A stretch of 52,304 bases of DNA from a virus: the IMG/VR virus record IMGVR_UViG_3300019458_000043, positions 1 to 52,304 of that record, one strand, 5' to 3'. The notes under the pieces are model-generated. The model saw only the letters and a list, made by a program, of their open reading frames with translations. It was not told where the DNA came from and made no database searches. Positions 1 through 7,363 of the stretch are shown here, piece after piece (position 1 is the first letter of the stretch; each line of letters opens with the position of its first letter). A program made the position numbers and the translations under genes.

Positions 1-1154
1 ACCTCATCCCTACCCGCCCCGCCGGAGGTAATAACGTCCGGCAGCATATCTCGGAGCGTAAGAATGGGGCTACCCGCCTTCAAGCCGCTCCCGCTAGCAA
101 ACAGTGTCCAGAACTCAGCCGCCTTCGGTTGCATCTTGAAGTTAAGCGCCACGGAGCCATGCTCTTGGTACTTCTCCGGGTCGGTATTGCTCGTCGCCAT
201 CAAGTAGTAGAGGGCACAAGCGTAAGGGAATGACAAGAATCGACTGATCCGCCGACCATCCCTACCGCCCCCGGCCTCGACGCCCCACAGAAAGAGTATT
301 GCGTCCACCAATTTTGGGTGGTTGGCAATAAAATCCAACGCTTCCGAGTGGGGGAAGTGGGGTGCATCGGACACTTTCTGGCCCCCGGAACGCAGCCAAG
401 CTAGCCGGATCGCCCCCGCGAGGGAGTTCGCCAGCCTCTTTTTCACGTTTTCCGTGAAGTACGTGCTGTTGATCGGGTCAACCGGCCCCTCGAACCGTCG
501 ATCCCGATACAGTACATCCCCCAAAGAACGCTTCTGGCCCAGGTCGAGGGTGTCAATTACCTCCCTGGACTCTTTTACACCTCGAACGATGATACATTCC
601 ATCGTTAAGGGGCCGTTGATGCCGAACCGCTTATACACGTTCGGTGTCCTTTGCCGCAACTGCTCGCCCAGGATGAGACCTACGAAGCGGTGGGCGCCAC
701 TCTCGACCTGATCGCAGCGGTCGATGATGATTGTTTCACCATTCAACTGCCATTTGCTCCGCAACAACTCACTCATATACCGCCGAGCGAGGGCAATCCG
801 AAACGGCCGGTTCTTGACGTTGTTGGCTAGGAAGACTTTTGTGCGATTGTAGTCGGAGAAGTGGTAGAAAGTACGTTCATCCTTGGGTACTTCCGTCCAG
901 CCAATCGCTTTCTTGGCTTGCTCAACCGTAAAAGCACCGTGGTTGCCTCCCTTTTGGTACACCGTGGCCGTTACAGCCTTGTGGACCACTTTGGGGGTGG
1001 GGAATTTGAGAAACACAGGTTCTTGCTTCTCACCTTTACCCTTACCTCCCTTCCCTTTTGTTGTTCCTTCGTCACCCGACTCATTTTGTTGGTGTTCCGG
1101 TCCGGATTGATGTTTCGGGACTGGCCGTCGTTTCAAACTCAAACCTGTACTCAT
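1..1154 (-). CDS. ParB/DGQHR-like phage protein, 3' end outside the window
   Basis: The frame is open from ATG at 1154 to the window edge (384 codons, no stop), so the gene is partial. After a basic, Gly/Lys-rich N-terminal tail comes a segment of the form NRPFRIALARRYMSELL, then WQLNGETIII, then ESGAHRFVGLILG. This layout matches the ParB-like phage family in which a residue block NGEPI is followed by DGQHRLAA; here the usual D-G-Q-H-R is degenerate (S-G-A-H-R). Such proteins are thought to bind DNA or nucleotides, but their role in phages is unclear. Upstream of ATG on the coding strand is AGGGGGAACG, a plausible ribosome-binding site. A copy of each interspersed word (AATAAAATCCA at 327 and CCCCCAAAGAA at 518) lies inside the gene on the opposite strand. 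The ParB assignment is inference; the gene itself is secure. Confidence 0.75.
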   Translation of the reverse strand, partial: MSTGLSLKRRPVPKHQSGPEHQQNESGDEGTTKGKGGKGKGEKQEPVFLKFPTPKVVHKAVTATVYQKGGNHGAFTVEQAKKAIGWTEVPKDERTFYHFSDYNRTKVFLANNVKNRPFRIALARRYMSELLRSKWQLNGETIIIDRCDQVESGAHRFVGLILGEQLRQRTPNVYKRFGINGPLTMECIIVRGVKESREVIDTLDLGQKRSLGDVLYRDRRFEGPVDPINSTYFTENVKKRLANSLAGAIRLAWLRSGGQKVSDAPHFPHSEALDFIANHPKLVDAILFLWGVEAGGGRDGRRISRFLSFPYACALYYLMATSNTDPEKYQEHGSVALNFKMQPKAAEFWTLFASGSGLKAGSPILTLRDMLPDVITSGGAGRDE

Positions 1155-1210
1155 ACGTTCCCCCTTGTGTGAGATGAAAAACAGGAATCGTCAATTACTG
1201 ACCTTTGCCT

Positions 1211-1338
1211 ACTGCCCCAGCTACTCTGCCCCAGCTACTCTGCCCCAGCTACCCAGCCACCCAGCTACCCAGCTACCCAGCTACCCAGCTACCCAGCTAC
1301 CCAGCTACCCAGTACCTAGCTACCCAGCTACTCTGCCC
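1211..1338. repeat. Tandem repeat, 14-nt then 8-nt units
   Basis: Two to three copies of a CTACTCTGCCCCAG-type unit are followed by about eight copies of CTACCCAG, then one more CTACTCTGCCCC. It lies between the first two minus-strand genes, and no supported gene crosses it. It looks like a slippage-prone simple repeat; no function can be assigned. Confidence 0.85.
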
Positions 1339-1351
1339 CCACACACTACCC

Positions 1352-1519
1352 CTACTTGTTCCATCCGTACTGGTTCCACTTACGCTTGCTGCTACTCTTT
1401 TTACCCCCTTTCTTCTCTTTTCGTTTGAAATCCTTGTACGACACCTGCGGTGTCACAGCAGCTTCGATCTCAGTCCTTGTCGAAACTTCCAGATCTCCCA
1501 TCCTAATAATACGAACCAT
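1352..1519 (-). CDS. Small basic protein, 55 aa, unknown
   Basis: The start was chosen at ATG 1519 because GGAGGAAGCT sits directly upstream on the coding strand; an upstream ATG at 1591 has no comparable ribosome-binding site. The N-terminal half is mixed and may be folded (MVRIIRMGDLEV), while the C-terminal half is very basic (KRKEKKGGKKSSSKRK), typical of nucleic-acid binding tails. It is the first gene of the minus-strand block leaving the divergent control region. The family is not recognised. Confidence 0.6.
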   Translation of the reverse strand: MVRIIRMGDLEVSTRTEIEAAVTPQVSYKDFKRKEKKGGKKSSSKRKWNQYGWNK

Positions 1520-1587
1520 AGCTTCCTCCATCCTTGCGGTTCTAGGGATTCTGCTGTTTACAGAGTCGCACCCCGCGACAATGCACA

Positions 1588-1653
1588 GCAATAAACGCCA
1601 CTATACCTTACCCCACCACCATATACTATATACTAGGAACTGGCGTTTATTGC
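1588..1653. repeat. Inverted repeat with 13-bp perfect arms
   Basis: The left arm GCAATAAACGCCA (1588-1600) and right arm TGGCGTTTATTGC (1641-1653) are perfect complements separated by 40 nt. The arms contain a variant of the interspersed AATAAA-CCA word, and this right arm is the only minus-strand copy found in the window. The long spacer argues against a simple terminator and suits a paired protein-binding site, either an operator or an origin element. Confidence 0.8.
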
Positions 1654-1820
1654 ACGGTTTCTGCTAGGTTTTTGCTATAACCCTAATGCTGGCAATAGGT
1701 TAGGGCAATTTTGCTAGGGGGGCTTGCACGGGTTCCCCCATTCCTATAAGGTGTGGTAGTAGTAGTAGTAACTGTCGAGGGGTAATGCCACGAACCCCCC
1801 CCCTCGCACCCAGCAAAGCA

Positions 1821-2002
1821 ACCTAGTAGGCTCGGGCTATGCGGAAGTCGCACCCCGGCAAGTCCGAGCCACTACTAGGTCTGCTCGAAAGGGGAAACCG
1901 GGAAGTGTCGCACCAGCGCTCTCCACGATGGGAAACACTTCCCGGTCCCCGATCGAGCCGGTTAGGACTGACCATTCAAAACCCCGTCTGCTGTGGACGG
2001 GG
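1821..2002 (+). ncRNA. Structured GGA-rich leader RNA upstream of the early block
   Basis: There are three successive hairpins on the strand leading into the early genes. The first pairs 1821-1835 with 1865-1880 (9 plus 6 bp around a two-base bulge). The second pairs ACCGGGAAGTGT (1897-1908) with ACACTTCCCGGT (1935-1946). The third pairs CCCCGTC (1982-1988) with GACGGGG (1996-2002). Two of them expose a repeated GGAAGT(GT)CGCACC element. Seven GGA triplets fall between 1843 and 2015. It may be a 5' leader controlling the downstream genes, a stable small RNA, or origin structure. The pairings are visible directly; the function is inferred. Confidence 0.5.
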
Positions 2003-2035
2003 CCAGCAACGCGGAAGTTGGTAAGGGTCTCCGAA

Positions 2036-2308
2036 ATGGCTAAACGCCTTAAGACATACGAACCCGTTGTGTCCAACAAGGGTCGCCCTTGCAAGTATCC
2101 GTACAACGAATGGTTCGACGGACAGATACGCAGGTTGTTCCAGGGTACCATGCCTCCTGACGGAAAAGGGGATTTTGAATGCACCCTAGCAGCGATGGAA
2201 GTCACAATCCGACGTGCCGCCAAGTTTCGTGGAATCGACGTAAGCATCTTTTACGAGCACGACCCGCCCGCTCTTGTCATACAGGCGATTTTGCAAGCGT
2301 CAGCGTAA
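2036..2308 (+). CDS. Small early protein, 90 aa, unknown
   Basis: This is the first plus-strand gene after the structured leader. The reading frame continues upstream into the hairpin region, but ATG 2036 (MAKRLKTYEPVV) starts the part with protein-like composition. The segment GRPCKYPYNEWFDGQIRRL followed by a D-F resembles small phage proteins that carry a GRP-x-KYPW-x-W-DG-x-x-x-L pattern, whose function I do not know. The C-terminal half reads as a helical domain (AAMEVTIRRAAKFRGIDV). The ribosome-binding site is weak, which together with the hairpins suggests regulated translation. Confidence 0.65.
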   Translation: MAKRLKTYEPVVSNKGRPCKYPYNEWFDGQIRRLFQGTMPPDGKGDFECTLAAMEVTIRRAAKFRGIDVSIFYEHDPPALVIQAILQASA

Positions 2309-2323
2309 GTATAAGTTAGCTTC

Positions 2324-2375
2324 CCGGATAAGGCAGAGCTACGGCGTAGCAACAACCGTGGCTCTGCCAGTCCGG
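2324..2375 (+). promoter_or_regulatory. Strong hairpin in the leader of the next gene
   Basis: GGCAGAGCTACGG (2332-2344) pairs with CCGTGGCTCTGCC (2356-2368) with one G-U wobble, and outer CCGGA/TCCGG (2324-2328/2371-2375) can close around it. It sits between two codirectional genes, ending 24 nt before ATG 2400. It has no U-tract, so it is more likely a translational control or processing element than a terminator. Confidence 0.55.
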
Positions 2376-2399
2376 CCACTTCCACTCGAAAGGAATCAA

Positions 2400-2654
2400 A
2401 TGAGCTACAACTGTTCGCTCTGCGGGGATTATGTCGAGGCCGGCAAGCCGGCACAAAAAGCCAGACTCATCATTCCAGGCGACTACAAAGAGCGAGAGCA
2501 CCTGCTGTGTTCCTCCTGTTTTACCGGCTTAGCCGAGGGTATCCGCCCTCTAACACTCCAGCGTCGTCGGTTGCTACTTGGGCAACCAGTGGACAACGAC
2601 ACGCAACGCCATCGCTCAATCTCTACTTCAACCCCACCCAATTTGGAGACGTGA
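2400..2654 (+). CDS. Small protein with two CxxC pairs, 84 aa
   Basis: Starts at ATG 2400, eight bases after AAAGGAATC. It has CSLC near residues 5-8 and CSSC near residues 38-41, spaced as a four-cysteine zinc site, and a basic tail. Zinc-ribbon proteins of this size in phages are often nucleic-acid binding or anti-host proteins, but nothing here specifies a function. The stop codon overlaps the next start (TGATG), implying translational coupling. Confidence 0.7.
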   Translation: MSYNCSLCGDYVEAGKPAQKARLIIPGDYKEREHLLCSSCFTGLAEGIRPLTLQRRRLLLGQPVDNDTQRHRSISTSTPPNLET

Positions 2655-2866
2655 TGATCGACCTACCCACCCCTAAGGTTGTTGGCTCGGACAAAAAGTC
2701 GCTAGCGTTGGATCAGTGTAAGCAAGAATGCTTAATCCAACTCTCTCATCTCCTTCACTTTATTGCACTTCTAGTCCGAGAGATGGTCCTTGAAGCAGTA
2801 ACTACCAAAAACGTCAAACAACTTGGTTTCCTTGGTTTCCACAAAAAGGACAAACCACAAAGATGA
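2654..2866 (+). CDS. Small helical protein, 70 aa, unknown
   Basis: ATG overlaps the preceding TGA, and the stop overlaps the following ATG (ATGA), so the gene is embedded in a translationally coupled chain. The middle (LIQLSHLLHFIALLVREMV) is a hydrophobic helix that may be amphipathic or membrane-associated. The C-terminus is basic. No family was recognised. Confidence 0.6.
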   Translation: MIDLPTPKVVGSDKKSLALDQCKQECLIQLSHLLHFIALLVREMVLEAVTTKNVKQLGFLGFHKKDKPQR

Positions 2867-3252
2867 GCCAAGCAGCTTGGAAAAAATCGGAACAACGCCT
2901 GGCTGCCCTATTCGGGGCCAGACGACGACCCCTCAGTGGTGGAAACCAGGGCGGAGGGCGTGACGATGGGATGCACCCCATTCTGTTCCTGGAGAACAAG
3001 CACGGCAAACAATGTGCCGGGTTAGTCAGTCTTTTTGAACAAACCGCACTTAAAGCCAAGAAAGAGGGCCGAGTACCAGTCATTGGTGTCCAAGCCAAGT
3101 ATCGCGGTACCGTCCTCATCTTCGCAGCAATTGACTTCGAGCGTGTAGCCCAAGAGTGGGCCATCGCCCACGGGTACCACTTCGGAACCACGGCCGAGGT
3201 TCTAACAGCTATTGGACATCCCCCAAAGAAAACCACTGGGAGACAAGGATGA
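2863..3252 (+). CDS. Holliday-junction-resolvase-like PD-(D/E)XK nuclease
   Basis: At 129 aa it matches small phage resolvase-like nucleases in length and pattern: a helical start (WKKSEQRLAALFGARR), a Gly-rich turn (PLSGGNQGGGRDD), then a strand with the catalytic E-x-K (FLENK, about residues 43-47). The D of the RDD turn would be the metal-binding Asp. The expected role is resolving branched DNA during replication and recombination or trimming ends. It is coupled to the genes on both sides. The C-terminus encodes one of the interspersed words (CCCCCAAAGAAAA at 3220), read as PPKK. Confidence 0.75.
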   Translation: MSQAAWKKSEQRLAALFGARRRPLSGGNQGGGRDDGMHPILFLENKHGKQCAGLVSLFEQTALKAKKEGRVPVIGVQAKYRGTVLIFAAIDFERVAQEWAIAHGYHFGTTAEVLTAIGHPPKKTTGRQG

Positions 3253-3869
3253 GCGTTACGATTCACAAAATGCTGATGCCAAGCTGGGAGCGTCATAAAG
3301 CGGCGTGGTGTAACTGTACTAGATGTCCACTGGCACACGAACGACAGCAGGTTATCTTGTACCGGGGTTTCCTGCCGTGCGACGTGTTGTTTGTGGGGGA
3401 GGCACCCGGCGAGTCCGAAAACGTGCGTGGGGAACCTTTCGTCGGACCCGCCGGGCAGCTTCTCAACAGCCTTATTGCAGAGGTTGAAGTGGGTGGCAGT
3501 ACAAAGGACCCAGGTTTCCGGTACGGTGTCACCAATATCGTTGCTTGTATCCCCTGGGATGGCGACGAGGGCCATACTAGGGAACCTAAGAAAGAGGAAG
3601 CTGCCGCTTGTTCCAATCGACTTGCAGAGATTATGCGGTTGGCCCAACCCCGCCTAGTCGCTTGTCTTGGCCGAGTAGCCCAGCGTTTTCTACCAAGGGA
3701 CTTTGGTTCCTTCACGGACTGTCATAAACCGGAGGTGATCCACCTCGTTCACCCAGCCGCTATTCTACGCGAAGTAAACGAAGTAAACAGCGGAACTGCT
3801 GCCCTAATGGAAAAGCGGTTTATTGTCACCCTTAAAGCAAAGCTGGAGGAAGTGCTATGCAAACGTTGA
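3249..3869 (+). CDS. Uracil-DNA glycosylase, family 4-like (Fe-S type)
   Basis: The start at ATG 3249 overlaps the previous stop. The 206-aa protein has an N-terminal cysteine cluster (C21, C23, C26), the active-site block GEAPG followed by GEPFVGPAG, two further cysteines (about 107 and 125) suited to an iron-sulfur cluster, and the C-terminal HPAA block. These are the hallmarks of family 4/5 uracil-DNA glycosylases, which remove uracil from DNA. In a phage that probably reworks dUMP metabolism the enzyme could act on misincorporated dU or on a modified base; that link is inference. Confidence 0.88.
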   Translation: MSVTIHKMLMPSWERHKAAWCNCTRCPLAHERQQVILYRGFLPCDVLFVGEAPGESENVRGEPFVGPAGQLLNSLIAEVEVGGSTKDPGFRYGVTNIVACIPWDGDEGHTREPKKEEAAACSNRLAEIMRLAQPRLVACLGRVAQRFLPRDFGSFTDCHKPEVIHLVHPAAILREVNEVNSGTAALMEKRFIVTLKAKLEEVLCKR

Positions 3870-4393
3870 CTCGATTACTCATTTGGCTTTGGGTAGCTGT
3901 AAAGCTACTTGCTTTCATGGTCGGCCTTGGTTACATCATCATTGTAATTTGCAACGCTCTAGTACTAGGTGCAGAGGAACTACCCACCCCGTTCGTTCTA
4001 GGTCGCGAACACCCTGTTATAGTTCGCTCTGTGTACGACGGGGACACTTTCACGCTCGATATTGACCTGGACTTTGGCTTCTGGCTAAAGGGTGAGACTG
4101 TGCGGGCAATGGGCTACGACGCATGGGAGGTAACACGCACCCGCAAAACAGTCGGTGAGATAACCGACCAGGAGATTGCTAAAGGAAAAGAGGCCCGTAC
4201 CTACGTCGAAAACCTGTTCCGTAACGCTAAGGTAGTCACCTGTGAATCCTCAGTTATTATAAACCAGGATTTCGACGGTACCACCCTCGCTCGTCGTTAC
4301 CGCGACCCCTACGGACGGCTCTTGTTGTTCATTCGTGTGGATGGCAAGCTACTAGCCAAACTGATGGAGGAACGTGGCTATGTGCGAAAATAG
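3857..4393 (+). CDS. Membrane-anchored thermonuclease-like (SNase) protein
   Basis: The 178-aa protein begins with a hydrophobic segment (about residues 8-38) that could be a signal anchor. The SNase fold follows: YDGDTFTLDI with the metal-binding DGDT, then VRAMGYDAWE (the R-x-x-G-x-D-x-x-E active-site block), and the C-terminal DPYGRLLLFI strand. Staphylococcal-nuclease homologues cleave DNA and RNA. The membrane anchor suggests action at or outside the inner membrane, for example on incoming or released DNA. The start overlaps the end of the glycosylase gene by 13 nt. Confidence 0.85.
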   Translation: MQTLTRLLIWLWVAVKLLAFMVGLGYIIIVICNALVLGAEELPTPFVLGREHPVIVRSVYDGDTFTLDIDLDFGFWLKGETVRAMGYDAWEVTRTRKTVGEITDQEIAKGKEARTYVENLFRNAKVVTCESSVIINQDFDGTTLARRYRDPYGRLLLFIRVDGKLLAKLMEERGYVRK

Positions 4394-4493
4394 GAACGAC
4401 AACCATGACTACTGGACACTCGTTCTGGCTGGTATCGTATCACTAATATCGTGGATTCCACTTCTCCTCTACGTATACAAGTTTTGCCTTTAG
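4380..4493 (+). CDS. 37-aa single-pass membrane peptide
   Basis: ATG 4380 lies inside the end of the nuclease gene, preceded by GATGGAGGAACG, a strong ribosome-binding site at good spacing. The product has a short polar N-terminus (MCENRNDNHDYW) and then one hydrophobic segment of about 20 residues (LVLAGIVSLISWIPLLLYVY). The overlap with a membrane-anchored nuclease suggests the two are made together and may interact. No family is recognisable at this size. Confidence 0.55.
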   Translation: MCENRNDNHDYWTLVLAGIVSLISWIPLLLYVYKFCL

Positions 4494-4592
4494 CACACGC
4501 TCAGGTTTCCCATGCGACTTTTATTACGTGCTCTGAGGAGGGCGATACTCAGATGGCTCGTTTCCCATTATCGCCGGTCAAGGAGAAACTGT

Positions 4593-4814
4593 ATGGCTAT
4601 TTCACAGGGTACGCGAGATTTGATCGAGGCTGCCTCCCAAGCTGACGATGCTGTTGATGTTGCCCGTACCGACGTGGCCCAAAAACGGCAAACTACCGCC
4701 GACGCTCAGGCCGCTCAGGCCGCAAGCGAACTGGAACTGGACGCGAGGATGATCGACCGCGACCAGAAAAAGGGAGCTGCCTTCGACGCTCTCATCGCCG
4801 AATTGGGGGACTAG
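4593..4814 (+). CDS. Small Ala/Asp-rich coiled-coil protein, 73 aa
   Basis: ATG 4593 was chosen because AAGGAGA precedes it by six bases; the frame also has an ATG at 4512 giving 27 extra, strongly basic residues with no good ribosome-binding site. The product is a nearly continuous helix (DLIEAASQADDAVDVARTDV, then Gln/Ala-rich heptad-like repeats), probably a coiled coil. Its function is unknown. Confidence 0.6.
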   Translation: MAISQGTRDLIEAASQADDAVDVARTDVAQKRQTTADAQAAQAASELELDARMIDRDQKKGAAFDALIAELGD

Positions 4815-4949
4815 TTCTAGCTACCTCGGCCCCCAGCTTAGGGAATTATTGCTCGTAGCAGTAACACTCCCTTTGAAGTGGTGGGGCGGGCGCCACCATG
4901 ACATCCGCCTCACCCTTTTCATTTCCATTCCATTGCACTAATAAAAACC

Positions 4950-6206
4950 ATGCCACCCAGAACACTTCCCAAAAAACGCAAAACAGCCCCAGTAAATATT
5001 GTGGCAACCCCAAATCTTAAACATTCATTATGGCAAGGCCCGGAGAAGGACGGAATAACTTTCTCGTTACTATCTCGGTTCCTTTGCTGTCGTGAACGAT
5101 TTCGTCTTCGCGTGGTCGAGGGGTTGGTTGAGGACGAAGGCTTTAACCACACCATTGAGTTTGGCTCGATCTGGCACGCCGGCGAAGAGGCCTTTGCTCG
5201 AAAGAATGACTGGGCACAGGCAATGGCAAACTACACATCCGTTTTGTTTCAGAAGTACCCCACCGATGAAAAAGAGATTGCCAAGTGGTATTCTATCGCC
5301 AAAGCCCAATTCCCCATCTACATCGACTACTGGCGACACCACCCCGACCAGCGGAGGCGGCGGCCGGTTCTTGAGGAAGCTGCTTTTCGCGTACCGTACC
5401 TGCTGCCATCTGGTCGTAAGGTTATTCTTCGTGGCAAATTTGATTGCGTCCTCCTTCTCGGAAATTCGCTGTACTTACAGGAGAACAAAACAAAGGGAAC
5501 TATTGATGAGGAGGGAATCCAAAAAACCGTTGCCCAAAACTTGCAAACGATGCTCTACCAGATAGCCCTTCGACAGTCATTGCAACACATCGCAACAGCG
5601 GGACAGAATGACTGGTTTATAACCAACATCTGTGGTTCCAGACCGCATGAAAGTATTTTGTGTGAGCTAACCCCATTTCGTTCACCAAAGAGGGGCTACA
5701 AGATAGGTGGTGTCATCTACAACGTAGTCCGTCGGCCACTAGCGGATCGTTTCGCGATCAAACAACGTAAGAGCGAAACCTTACCCCAATTCTACAAACG
5801 GCTTGCCAGCGTCATCAAAGGAAAACCAGACTATTTCTTCCACCGTTGGAACGTTGGGTTGCAACAGTCGGACATCAATCGCTTCCGCCAGCGAGTGTTC
5901 GACCCCATACTCGAACAACTTTGCGACTGGTGGGAATGGGTATCTGTAGATCCTTTCGACCCTTGGACCCCTCGGATGCTATTTCGCGTTCAAAGCTCAA
6001 ACGAGTGGAAGCTAGCTATGGTTAGTAACACCCACAAAACATCTCTCCCCCGCAACCAAACCCACTTCCAAGCCCCCTGGGGAGTCTATAACTCTCTAGC
6101 TGGCGGGTTTCGAGGTGACTACTTTGACTTTCTCACTTCCGAGGGCCGACGCACTTCTGGCCTTCGTAAAATCGACAATCTCTACCCTGAACTAACCTCG
6201 GAGTGA
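4950..6206 (+). CDS. RecB-family PD-(D/E)XK exonuclease
   Basis: This 418-aa protein has the Cas4/RecB-type nuclease layout: an N-terminal SLLSRFLCCRERFRL block (the SxLxxaxxCPxxfry-type opening), a histidine in IWHAGEEAF, then the core RGKFDCVL (Asp) and YLQENKTKG (E-x-K). Placed just before a Sak4-like annealing ATPase, it probably supplies the exonuclease of a phage recombination pair. Its ATG is the last base of the word AATAAAAACCA (4940-4950), so the start codon and the interspersed motif overlap. No Shine-Dalgarno sequence is apparent. Confidence 0.85.
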   Translation: MPPRTLPKKRKTAPVNIVATPNLKHSLWQGPEKDGITFSLLSRFLCCRERFRLRVVEGLVEDEGFNHTIEFGSIWHAGEEAFARKNDWAQAMANYTSVLFQKYPTDEKEIAKWYSIAKAQFPIYIDYWRHHPDQRRRRPVLEEAAFRVPYLLPSGRKVILRGKFDCVLLLGNSLYLQENKTKGTIDEEGIQKTVAQNLQTMLYQIALRQSLQHIATAGQNDWFITNICGSRPHESILCELTPFRSPKRGYKIGGVIYNVVRRPLADRFAIKQRKSETLPQFYKRLASVIKGKPDYFFHRWNVGLQQSDINRFRQRVFDPILEQLCDWWEWVSVDPFDPWTPRMLFRVQSSNEWKLAMVSNTHKTSLPRNQTHFQAPWGVYNSLAGGFRGDYFDFLTSEGRRTSGLRKIDNLYPELTSE

Positions 6207-6209
6207 ACC

Positions 6210-6551
6210 ATGCGACTTATCTTCGAGTTGGAAGGAAAAGAAAATGATTTGGATATAACCCAGTTAGTAACCCAGTTTACTTACTGGAGTGACGAATTGC
6301 GTTCGTTGCTAATACACTCCATACCCAACCAACTCCAGCCACTATCTCAAGCACAGAACCCTTCTAACCACGGAGAAACCGATGGCTCAAGTAACGAAAC
6401 AGACATCGCGACCGAAACCACAAACACGACCCCAGCCCCCGTCGAACACGTCATCATCGAATGGGAAGAAGAGCAGCTTGGTACCAAAGAGTACCCGGCC
6501 GTCGTCAAGCAGATCAAGCGACACGCCACAATCCGCCGGCTTCCTGGGTAA
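6210..6551 (+). CDS. Small protein overlapping the Sak4 gene, 113 aa
   Basis: Starts 3 nt after the nuclease stop. The first 58 codons (before the next gene begins) encode a folded-looking segment (MRLIFELEGKENDLDITQLV, then a hydrophobic helix). The last 170 nt are shared with the start of the next gene in another frame and encode Ser/Thr/Glu-rich sequence. Either both frames are used or one of the two annotated ends is wrong. Its position between a nuclease and an annealing ATPase suggests an accessory recombination role. Confidence 0.5.
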   Translation: MRLIFELEGKENDLDITQLVTQFTYWSDELRSLLIHSIPNQLQPLSQAQNPSNHGETDGSSNETDIATETTNTTPAPVEHVIIEWEEEQLGTKEYPAVVKQIKRHATIRRLPG

Positions 6552-7308
6552 AGACCCGCTGGGCATGGTTGTATATGGGCCTAGTGGTGTTGGTAAGACT
6601 TCGTTCTGTGCCAACTTCCCCAAGGTCGGCGTCATCCACGATCCGCAAGAGGGCGGTATCCTCAGTCTGTTACAATTCAAGCAATGCCCCGAACCTGTGT
6701 TCCACAAAGAGATGGACAACTTTGAGAAAACCTTGCTCTTTCTCGAAAAGGTAGCAACAGACACATTGGGCATTCGCACCCTCGTCGCTGATTCTGCCAC
6801 CGGGTTCGAGAAACTCTGTTTCCAGTACCACTGTCGAGAACACTTCGACAACGACTGGTCAAAAGAGGGTTTCTACTCATACCAACAAGGCCCGAAGAAC
6901 GCTGCCAAAACGGATTGGCCCATGCTCGTTGATGCACTCGACAACGTGCGGCGTGCCGGCATTAACGTCATCATCATCGCCCACTCGCAGGTCAAGAACT
7001 TTCAGAACCCAGTCGGCCCGGACTACGACAAGTACACGCCATACTTGGACAAGGAAAGCTGGCAGGTTCTCCACCGCTGGGCACAAGCTGTACTCTTTTA
7101 CAACTACTACGTTGACATCGAGAAAAAGAAGGGAGGAATTAAACCAAAGGTCAAAGAGGAAACTGAGTGTCGGCAAATCTATACCCAACACTCCGCCGCG
7201 TTCGATGCGAAGAACTGGTACGGTCTGGAACCAATCATCGACGCCGGCGATTCCGGTACGGATGCTTTCGACAACTTCGTGCGTGCGTTCAAATCAGCAG
7301 GCAAGTGA
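6382..7308 (+). CDS. Sak4-like RecA-fold ATPase (AAA_24 type)
   Basis: The 308-aa protein has a low-complexity Ser/Pro/Lys N-terminus (about 50 residues) and then a RecA-fold ATPase core: Walker A GPSGVGKTSF, Walker B in TLVADSATGF, and the sensor-like INVIIIAHSQVK. This is the pattern of phage Sak4 proteins, single-strand annealing factors usually encoded beside an exonuclease and an ssDNA-binding protein, as here. The start at 6382 is supported by ACGGAGAAACCG; a later ATG at 6565 would remove the tail but falls close to Walker A. Confidence 0.85.
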   Translation: MAQVTKQTSRPKPQTRPQPPSNTSSSNGKKSSLVPKSTRPSSSRSSDTPQSAGFLGKDPLGMVVYGPSGVGKTSFCANFPKVGVIHDPQEGGILSLLQFKQCPEPVFHKEMDNFEKTLLFLEKVATDTLGIRTLVADSATGFEKLCFQYHCREHFDNDWSKEGFYSYQQGPKNAAKTDWPMLVDALDNVRRAGINVIIIAHSQVKNFQNPVGPDYDKYTPYLDKESWQVLHRWAQAVLFYNYYVDIEKKKGGIKPKVKEETECRQIYTQHSAAFDAKNWYGLEPIIDAGDSGTDAFDNFVRAFKSAGK

Positions 7309-7363
7309 ACTTGCTAATAAACGCCGCGTTTCACCACTCTCCCCCAAAGAAAAGGAAAGCCCT

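Larger units (their letters stand above)
1520..2035. promoter_or_regulatory. Divergent intergenic control region
   Basis: This 516-base stretch separates the minus-strand block from the plus-strand early block, so promoters for both are expected here. It contains an inverted repeat (1588-1653) enclosing an AT-rich TATACTATATACTA stretch, a G-rich and C-rich tract around 1710-1800, and three strong hairpins (1821-2002). I could not pick out convincing -35/-10 pairs with normal spacing. No gene is supported inside it. A replication origin is an alternative or additional role. Confidence 0.6.

Noticed and set aside
2814-3647. Long minus-strand open frame (277 codons)
   Set aside because: It lies opposite the resolvase-like and uracil-DNA glycosylase genes, whose motifs are clear; it has no ribosome-binding site or recognisable domain.
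4512-4592. Start at ATG 4512 for the coiled-coil protein
   Set aside because: The added residues are a basic, unrelated-looking stretch and AAGGAGA favours ATG 4593; kept only as an alternative.
6929-7363. Upstream extension of the ssDNA-binding candidate
   Set aside because: The extension overlaps the Sak4-like gene in another frame and is Arg/Ser-rich shadow sequence; ATG 7364 has a good ribosome-binding site.
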